NCBI GenBank assembly: GCA_964438735.1
Contig: CAYTLW010000036.1
Coordinates: forward strand, 1 to 59,909
Source: CAYTLW01 sp964438735
Lineage (GTDB): Bacteria > Myxococcota_A > UBA9042
DNA: 59,909 nt
Direction: 5' to 3'
Of this stretch, positions 54,327 to 59,909 are shown piece by piece. Positions within the stretch are counted from its first letter, which is position 1, and each line of letters begins with the position of its first letter. The position numbers were made by a program, and so were the translations under genes. A model generated the notes under the pieces. The model saw only the letters and a program-made list of their open reading frames with translations. It did no database searches and was not told where the DNA came from.

Positions 54327-57026
54327 CTACTTGCTCATCTCCGCCTGCGTGGCGCCGAGCACAGCCTTGTAGAAGCTGGGGTTGTGGATGCCGCCGCTGC
54401 CATCACCGCTGAGCAGGGCGATGTTCCAGGCCGCCTTCATCACCAACGAGCCGGCGGCGATCACCTTGGTCTCCTTGCCCGCCGCACCGCTCGAAAGATC
54501 GCTGGCCATGGCGTAGAGCTTGTCCACATCGGCGGACTTGCCGTCGGTCCAGGTCACCTTCACCTTGGCTGGCAGGTGCAGGATGAAGCCGGTCCTGCCA
54601 TGAATGCTGGTCATCTCGGCCTTGTTCGGCGCCTTGTCGACCTTCACGTTGGGCGAGTCCTTGTGCGAATACAGGTCTGTGGCCGGATCCCAGGCCCGGG
54701 CCATGAACGCGCCATCATCCTTGACCGCAGCGGCCAGCAGGCTGACCACCTTGGCTGCGATCACGTCCTTGGTGGCGTCCAGTTGGGTCTCCAGCGAGAT
54801 CTTCAAGGCGACCCCGTCGGTGCCCGCACCGTGGCAGCTCTGGCAGAGCGCCGGGTCGGGCTTGAAGGTGTGGTTGGTGGTCTGATTCAAAGCCGCCTGG
54901 GCCGGGGTCGGGATGGACACGTGGCAACCCACGCAGGTGTCCTTGACCGCCAGGTGGGCTGAAGGCGAGTAGCGCGGCACGAAGTAGGCGTTGAAACCGA
55001 AGAGCACATCGGTCTGGGCCGGCCGATGGGGACCGGAGTAGCTGGTCGTGGGCTTGACGAAGTCGGTGTGCTCACCGTCGCGGGTATTGTGGCAAGCCAT
55101 GCACAGGGCGCCCATGCCCACGCCCTTGATGTCGGCCATGCCGTTGGGCAGCGCAGTGATGCTGTCGACCAGGCGCAGCTGAGCGTGATTCGTCGCGTCG
55201 TGTGGGTCATGGCAGGTGGCGCAGGTCTGCGACTCCACGTCGGCATCCTGCAGCCCCAGTTGGCGCAAGGATTCCTCTTCGGTCAGCTTGTCCTTTATGT
55301 CCTTCTTCGATTTGACGAGATTGCCCGCATTGCCCTGCGCCAGTTGCCTGACATAGCGGGCGTATCCCTGTGCCGCGTGGCAGCGACCGCAGTTGGCCAC
55401 GAGGGTGCCGCGCTTTTCGAAAGTCGCCTGGGCCCGCGCCAGGTCCAGGTTGCTATGCTTGCTGTTCTTCCAGTGGTCCACCTTGTAGTGCAGCGGCTGC
55501 TCGTCGTGGCACTGGGCGCAGACCTGGTGGGACCAGGAGTTGCGCTGGGCCTTCTTCGTGTGACCAGCCGACTTCTGCGGTCCGTGGCAGTTCTCGCACT
55601 GCACGGTGGCCAGCTTGGCCAGGTCGGGCTTCTTGCTGAGCAGGTCCTGCCAGTTGCCCGCCTTGGGCTCGGGCACCTCCCACTTGCTGGAGGCGGCCAC
55701 GTCGTCGAAGCCGCCGTTATTGGCCAGGTAGGAAAAGCCCACCGAGTGGCACTGGAAGCAGGCCTCGACCAGCTTCTTGGGTTCGCCCGGCAGGCCCTTG
55801 CCGCCGCTGGTCAGCAGGCGCTCGGCGGTCTTGTAGTGCTTGGTCTTCTTCCAGATGGGGAACGCGTCCAACGTGTCGCCATCGCCAGGATTGCCGACGT
55901 GACAGAAGGCACAATTGCCTGGCGTGTTGACCACGCCGCTCCACTCGCCGGCGGTGATGGTCACCGTCTTCTTGGATTCGGACTCGGTCAGCGTGTAGGT
56001 GCCCTTCTTGTCGGGCACGAAATGGGGGGTCTGCTTGTCGGCGTCCACCAGCTTGGCCGCCGAACCGGACGCCTTGGACGCATCCAGGCTCCACTTGTAG
56101 GCCTTCTGGCCGCCTTCACCGACCAGGTAGACCGGCAGGCCCAGGGGCGCGTTGCGGACCGACGAGGTGTAGGCGGAAGCCTGAACCTTGACCGTGCCCT
56201 TGCCCACATTGCCCTGCGGGTCGGTGGCGCTGAGCTCGAAGAGGTAGTTGCCGGCGATCTGGGGCGAGATGCCCAGCACGCCGAAGCGGGCTGTGGCCAG
56301 GTCTGCGGTGGTGCTCAGGGTCGCCGTGGTGAAGCTGAGCTTGGTGGTGGTGTCGCCAGTCAGTTTGACCTTGTGGCCGGTCAACTGGGTCCACTTCAGC
56401 GTCAGGTCCTTGGCGTCGGTGTCGGCATCTTCGACCTTGGCCTCGATGGTGACCGCTGCGCCGAATCCGGCGTTCAGATTGTCGGTGATGGCGATCATCG
56501 GCTTTTCGCCGGCGGTGCTCGCACCGACGGCCAGAGAGACGGCCACATCGGTGGTCGCCTTGCTGACCACGCCGACGCCGCTGACGACGCTGTCTGCGAA
56601 GCCATCGAGCTTGAAGGTGAGCGTGTAGGCGCCGACCTGCAGGTCGTCGATCTTGAACGCTCCATCCGCGCCGGTCTTGGCGGTCTTGCCCAGCGGTGCG
56701 GTGGAGACGGACACGCCGGACAGGGCCTTGCCGTCGGCCGCAGCGGTCACCTTGCCGGCGATGGAGCCGTTGATCTCGACCAGGTCGCCCGGTTCCCCCT
56801 TGTCGCCCTTGGGCCCCTGCTCGCCCTTGGCGCCCGCTGGCCCGGTGTCGCCCTTGGCGCCGTCCGGTCCAGCCACACCCGCGGCACCTGGGGCACCGGC
56901 GAGGCCTTTTTCGCCTTGCGCGCCAGCCGACCCGGTCTCGCCTGCCACGCCTTCGCAGCCGGCGGCGGTCAGGGCGAGGCTCAGCCCGCAGATGAACATC
57001 CCTGTTGCGATTCTCAGATCGGCCAC
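54327..57026 (-). CDS. 9-haem lipoprotein cytochrome with collagen-like stalk
   Basis: 899 residues from GTG 57026, with GGAGG six bases upstream. The signal peptide ends LTAAGC (Cys24). Residues 26-81 are 18 uninterrupted Gly-X-Y triplets (GETGSAGAQGEKG... GPKGDKGEPGD), a collagen-like triple-helix sequence. Then comes a carboxypeptidase-regulatory/CnaB-like domain (about 85-165) and an Ig/PKD-like region (174-290). The haem domain (372 to about 770) has CAFCH, CFQCH, CENCH, CAQCH, CGRCH, CATCH, CMACH, CVGCH and CQSCH. The C-terminal 130 residues lack haems. It is first in the operon, 83 bp before the 14-site cytochrome. Probably the outermost component. Confidence 0.92.
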   Translation of the reverse strand: MADLRIATGMFICGLSLALTAAGCEGVAGETGSAGAQGEKGLAGAPGAAGVAGPDGAKGDTGPAGAKGEQGPKGDKGEPGDLVEINGSIAGKVTAAADGKALSGVSVSTAPLGKTAKTGADGAFKIDDLQVGAYTLTFKLDGFADSVVSGVGVVSKATTDVAVSLAVGASTAGEKPMIAITDNLNAGFGAAVTIEAKVEDADTDAKDLTLKWTQLTGHKVKLTGDTTTKLSFTTATLSTTADLATARFGVLGISPQIAGNYLFELSATDPQGNVGKGTVKVQASAYTSSVRNAPLGLPVYLVGEGGQKAYKWSLDASKASGSAAKLVDADKQTPHFVPDKKGTYTLTESESKKTVTITAGEWSGVVNTPGNCAFCHVGNPGDGDTLDAFPIWKKTKHYKTAERLLTSGGKGLPGEPKKLVEACFQCHSVGFSYLANNGGFDDVAASSKWEVPEPKAGNWQDLLSKKPDLAKLATVQCENCHGPQKSAGHTKKAQRNSWSHQVCAQCHDEQPLHYKVDHWKNSKHSNLDLARAQATFEKRGTLVANCGRCHAAQGYARYVRQLAQGNAGNLVKSKKDIKDKLTEEESLRQLGLQDADVESQTCATCHDPHDATNHAQLRLVDSITALPNGMADIKGVGMGALCMACHNTRDGEHTDFVKPTTSYSGPHRPAQTDVLFGFNAYFVPRYSPSAHLAVKDTCVGCHVSIPTPAQAALNQTTNHTFKPDPALCQSCHGAGTDGVALKISLETQLDATKDVIAAKVVSLLAAAVKDDGAFMARAWDPATDLYSHKDSPNVKVDKAPNKAEMTSIHGRTGFILHLPAKVKVTWTDGKSADVDKLYAMASDLSSGAAGKETKVIAAGSLVMKAAWNIALLSGDGSGGIHNPSFYKAVLGATQAEMSK
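56784..56951 (-). repeat. Gly-X-Y collagen-like coding repeat
   Basis: Encodes 18 consecutive Gly-X-Y triplets directly after the lipid-anchor Cys of the 9-haem cytochrome, with charged Lys/Glu/Asp pairs and Pro at X positions that favour triple-helix stability. Confidence 0.85.
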
Positions 57027-57212
57027 GGCGGACCTCCATGAAGTCGTTTTTTGCGGAGCATGGGCCCCGAACACAACCGACGGCCTGACGCCGGTATGGT
57101 CAAGGTAGAATTGTAGGGTCGCACTTGCGGACAATTCGGCCGAGTGCGGGGCGTTTGCGCTAAATCAAGGCTGCGCGCCCGCGAGGAAGGTCAACGCTGG
57201 CGACTGTGCGGC

Positions 57213-58034
57213 TCAGCCGATGATCATCTGCACCGCGCCGACCAGGATGCCGATGCCGCCGAGCGCCACCGCGGCAATCCCGCCGATCTTCATCCACTTG
57301 GCCTGGCTCATCCCCGACCGGACCATCTCCTCTTCGCTGCGCGTGGACAGCATGAAGGGCTTGTCGCTGGCGGGTTTGTGCAGGGCGATGCCTTCGCCCG
57401 TGTCGGAGATCTCGCCCAGGGCATATACGCGAGCGCCCACCGGCAGGATGGACTCGACGAAGCGATACCCAATCACGCGGAAGTTACGCGACGGTCCGAG
57501 CATGCGGGCCGAGAAGCTGAAGCGCCCGAAAGAGAGGTGGCCGCCGCCGGACTCCACCGCCGAAGGCTGCTCGAAGCGATCGACCACGGTCTGCAGGCTG
57601 GCGTCGGCGCCACCGGGACGGACCTCGAGGCGCCCGCTGTCGTCCTCGAGCCAGAAAGGGCGCTCCAGGCGGTTGCTGTGCACCGACTCCGTGCGCTTCT
57701 CCCAACGGGTGGTGACGTTGCCCTCGCTGTCCCTATGTTCGCGCAGCTCCTCCACGTCGCGGGTCACCTGGCTCTGCACAATCACCGCCGGCTGACCCGA
57801 CATCTCGGCCTCGATGGGGCTGTCACTACCGACCACACCCTTGAGCTCGACGAACTCGCGCAGCTCCGACGCCCCGCCGCCCATCTCGGCGCGCACATCG
57901 TTGATCAACTGCAGCAGGTCACCGATCTTCGAAGTCTCGGTGTTCTTCATGTGGTAGACGCGCTCACTGGCGTTTTTGGACAGGTAGAGCAGCAGTCCGC
58001 CGAGTGCGGCGGCGATCAGGCCGATCCAGAGCAT
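57213..58034 (-). CDS. GIDE-domain membrane protein (bacterial MULAN/MAPL-like, no RING)
   Basis: 273 residues from ATG 58034 with GGGAG upstream. Transmembrane helices at about 2-19 and 248-270 bracket one domain. The pattern matches the GIDE/BAM domain of mitochondrial MULAN: LREFVELKGVVG, SGQPAVIVQSQVTR, RTESVHSNRLERPFWLEDDSGRLEVRP, RVIGYRFVESILPVGARVYALGEISD. The RING finger of the eukaryotic ligase is absent, so it cannot act as an E3 by itself; the bacterial role is unknown. It lies 186 bp upstream of the cytochrome operon in the same orientation. Confidence 0.8.
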   Translation of the reverse strand: MLWIGLIAAALGGLLLYLSKNASERVYHMKNTETSKIGDLLQLINDVRAEMGGGASELREFVELKGVVGSDSPIEAEMSGQPAVIVQSQVTRDVEELREHRDSEGNVTTRWEKRTESVHSNRLERPFWLEDDSGRLEVRPGGADASLQTVVDRFEQPSAVESGGGHLSFGRFSFSARMLGPSRNFRVIGYRFVESILPVGARVYALGEISDTGEGIALHKPASDKPFMLSTRSEEEMVRSGMSQAKWMKIGGIAAVALGGIGILVGAVQMIIG

Positions 58035-58265
58035 GGACAACTCCCGCAATGCCCCTCGTGGACGGCCACGGGCCGACCCGGGGTAGGTGATGACGCCATC
58101 TTGGCGCGGCGGCGCCATGGACACAACCGCTCCATGCGCGCGTTGAAAGGGAGGTTGCGTGGCGCTACACTGCAACGGACCCGGCGGTGTCCTGCGGCAC
58201 CCCACCCCCCCAAGCCAATTCGCGTCTTCGGCAGGCTGACCGGCGTCTGTCGCTTGGGAGCAGAT

Positions 58266-58841
58266 GTGAGCGCTTCCGGCCCTGAAAGAGCGGGATTCAC
58301 GCTGATCGAGTTGATGATCGTGGTGGCGATCATCGCCATCCTGGCCGTGGTGGCGGTGCCGCAATTCACCAAGTACATCCGCCAGGCGAAAGCGGCCGAA
58401 GCGACCGAGATGCTGGACCTGATAAAGAAAGGTGGCGCCGCCTACTACATCATCCCACGCACGCACCCCGTGACCCGGACCAAGGTTCATTGCCAGTTCC
58501 CCAAGAAGGCGCCGTTGACGCCGGCGGGCGCCAGCTGTTGTATCGACAGCCTGGACGCCGACCAGGACGACCGCTGCGATTCAAAACCCGCCAGCTGGGA
58601 TCACCAGTCTTGGTCGGCGCTGCGCTTCTCGGTGTCGGATGCCCACTACTTCCAGTACAGCTTTGACAGCAGCGGCACGCTGGCCAGCGCCCGCTTCACC
58701 GCCTCGGCCCACGCCGACCTGGACTGCGATGGACTGCGCTCCACCTACCAGTTGATGGTCCGTGGCGACCCGGCCGCGACCGAGGCCGAATGCGACACGG
58801 TCTCCACGGCGGGCATCTTCCGCGATTACGATACCGAGTAG
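58266..58841 (+). CDS. Type IV pilin-like (prepilin) protein
   Basis: 191 residues. GTG 58266 follows GGGAG five bases upstream and gives a short leader ending RAG, cleaved before FTLIELMIVVAIIAI; the conserved Glu is at mature position 5. The mature N-terminal hydrophobic helix extends to about residue 45, then a globular domain with paired Cys and Asp-rich loops (SLDADQDDRCD, DLDCDGL). It could be a major or minor pilin or a pseudopilin. No pil assembly genes are next to it. The frame is open far upstream, but that sequence is antisense to the GIDE gene. Confidence 0.88.
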   Translation: MSASGPERAGFTLIELMIVVAIIAILAVVAVPQFTKYIRQAKAAEATEMLDLIKKGGAAYYIIPRTHPVTRTKVHCQFPKKAPLTPAGASCCIDSLDADQDDRCDSKPASWDHQSWSALRFSVSDAHYFQYSFDSSGTLASARFTASAHADLDCDGLRSTYQLMVRGDPAATEAECDTVSTAGIFRDYDTE

Positions 58842-58874
58842 ACGGCGCCCGCTCTTCGATGCCTCGCGGTCCGG

Positions 58875-59909
58875 TCAACGCTCTCGACAAGCCGCCTTTG
58901 TGGTCTCGATCAACGCCCGTTCCGGATCGCCGCCCGAGGCGCGTGCGCTCTTGACCACCGCGCGCAGGATCGGCACGCCCGGTCGACGCTTGGGGTTGAA
59001 GACGCAGTGACGTTGTGCGCGCAACAGCCAGTCCAGGGGCACGCCGATCTCCTGGGCGTCGCGCATCAGCAGGTCGGCCGCCTCGGGGGTGCCCTTGTCG
59101 CCGAGCAGTGCGCGGGCTCGCTTGCTCTGATCCGCTGCCTCGCTCGGCTCCCAGCTATGCCAGGCGGCGGCCAGGCCGATCGACAGGATCAGCATCAGCA
59201 TCAGCCCAGGACGTTCGAGGAAGGGGCCGAGCAGGCGCGCCAGACGCCCGCCGGGCATCAGCAGGCCGTCGGGACATTCGCAGGCTCCCGGACCCGAGGC
59301 AGGTCGGCCGCAGCGGGCGCATCGCTCGCGCTTCTTGCGCCGGCCTTTGCGTGAGCACTGCGGGCAGGGCGCATCCGGCTCAGGCAGCGGGCCGTCGCAG
59401 AGCAGGCAGGTGGCCTCCTCGCGCTGGGCATCCATATGGGCGTCCGGGCAGCGCGGACAACCCGGCGCGCCACGGCTGACCGGCCCGTCGCAGCTGGGGC
59501 ATCGGACGATCTGGGTTCGTTCATTCAGGTCCGGCGCACCACAGCGGGGACAAGGGGGTTTGGCGCTGTCCAGCGGTTTGGCGCAGCTGGCGCAGGTGGT
59601 CAGTTGAGAGGGCGGTGCCGGCGCGTCCGTCTGGCAATGGGGGCATTGCTCGGCGCCAATGCTGACCATGCGTCCGCACTTTCGACATCGACGCAGGCGC
59701 TTGCCCGGCGGCAAGGGATCGAGGGGTTTGGGCTCGCCGCAATGGGGACAGGGCCGTCCGCCTGTGCCGATCTCACGGTGGCAGGCGCCACATTTCTTCG
59801 CCGCGCGCTCCTCGCTCGGATCACCGGCGCCGCAATGGGGGCAGCGGCTGCTGCCACCAGACCTGACCCAAAGTCGGTCGAAGCCCTGAAACTGTAGGAG
59901 AAGTAGAAG
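58875..59909 (-). CDS. Multi-zinc-ribbon membrane protein, 5' end beyond the window
   Basis: The frame stays open to the right edge with no convincing start codon (the only in-window candidate, TTG 59714, lies inside the repeats), so the gene is truncated. At least eight zinc-ribbon knuckles are visible: CPHCG, CGACH, CPHCGEP, CRKCG/CPHCQ, CASC/CPRCG, CPSC/CPRC, CLLC/CPQC and CARCG. A transmembrane helix (GLMLMLILSIGLAAAW) and a helical C-terminus of about 80 residues follow. Members of this double-zinc-ribbon type are usually uncharacterised. It converges on the pilin gene. Confidence 0.75.
   Translation of the reverse strand, partial: LLLLLQFQGFDRLWVRSGGSSRCPHCGAGDPSEERAAKKCGACHREIGTGGRPCPHCGEPKPLDPLPPGKRLRRCRKCGRMVSIGAEQCPHCQTDAPAPPSQLTTCASCAKPLDSAKPPCPRCGAPDLNERTQIVRCPSCDGPVSRGAPGCPRCPDAHMDAQREEATCLLCDGPLPEPDAPCPQCSRKGRRKKRERCARCGRPASGPGACECPDGLLMPGGRLARLLGPFLERPGLMLMLILSIGLAAAWHSWEPSEAADQSKRARALLGDKGTPEAADLLMRDAQEIGVPLDWLLRAQRHCVFNPKRRPGVPILRAVVKSARASGGDPERALIETTKAACRER

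Noticed and set aside
55026..57041. 671-codon rightward frame opposite the 9-haem cytochrome
   Set aside because: Antisense to CxxCH motifs and the collagen-like repeat; no recognisable domain and no start context.
58160..58174. Sigma-54-like TGGCGCTACACTGCA upstream of the pilin gene
   Set aside because: The GG and GC dinucleotides are one base too close for a -24/-12 promoter. Worth noting because myxobacterial pilA can be sigma-54 dependent, but the match is not adequate.

Overview
The window is about 60 kb of very GC-rich bacterial chromosome, densely packed with genes. The gene content points to a Myxococcota-like (deltaproteobacterial) organism. The indicators are large secreted lipoproteins built from lamin-tail, thrombospondin type-3 and Cys-rich CGDG...ECDDGN repeats, a Ser/Thr kinase with an N-terminal zinc ribbon and an FHA protein with acidic ATR motifs, FecR/CHASE2 signalling, ASPIC/UnbV proteins, and multihaem cytochromes with CX4CH sites. 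The phylum assignment is an inference. I saw no insertion sequence, prophage, CRISPR array, rRNA or tRNA.

Layout. 1-9 kb: a Tat-exported DOPA-dioxygenase-like protein, two tandem paralogous Cys-rich beta-helix lipoproteins, and a divergent purD. 9-14 kb: a Phd/VapC-type toxin-antitoxin pair with a palindromic operator, lpd, an orphan PAAR protein, a SCO1-like copper chaperone and a degenerate GGDEF protein. 14-22 kb: a 1.6-kilo-residue lamin-tail lipoprotein in front of that GGDEF gene, then a YbjN-like / PspA / YkgJ operon. 22-34 kb: a long leftward array of PEGA protein, phospholipase-D-like lipoprotein, response regulator, FHA protein, rpmA, rplU, UnbV lipoprotein, ZIP-like transporter, hemB and amidase. 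34-43 kb: a Ser/Thr kinase, a glyoxalase II, and a leftward operon RNB nuclease, carbamate kinase, histidine kinase, response regulator, adenylate cyclase. 43-47 kb: a FecR protein and a CHASE2 histidine kinase that appears to start at CTG.

47-57 kb is the most striking region. ResB and CcsA (System II cytochrome c maturation) face a four-gene leftward operon encoding a 9-haem lipoprotein with a collagen-like stalk, a 14-site lipoprotein built of 54-residue dihaem repeats, an outer-membrane beta-barrel with an 18-Glu tail, and a 13-haem protein whose last haem motif ends at the stop codon. Together these look like an outer-membrane porin-cytochrome electron conduit (36 predicted haem sites) next to its own maturation machinery. 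57-60 kb: a bacterial GIDE-domain (MULAN-like) membrane protein, a type IV pilin-like protein and a truncated multi-zinc-ribbon protein running off the right edge.

Long open frames antisense to the real genes are common because of the GC content and have been left out. Starts were moved to the codon with a plausible ribosome-binding site and signal peptide where possible.
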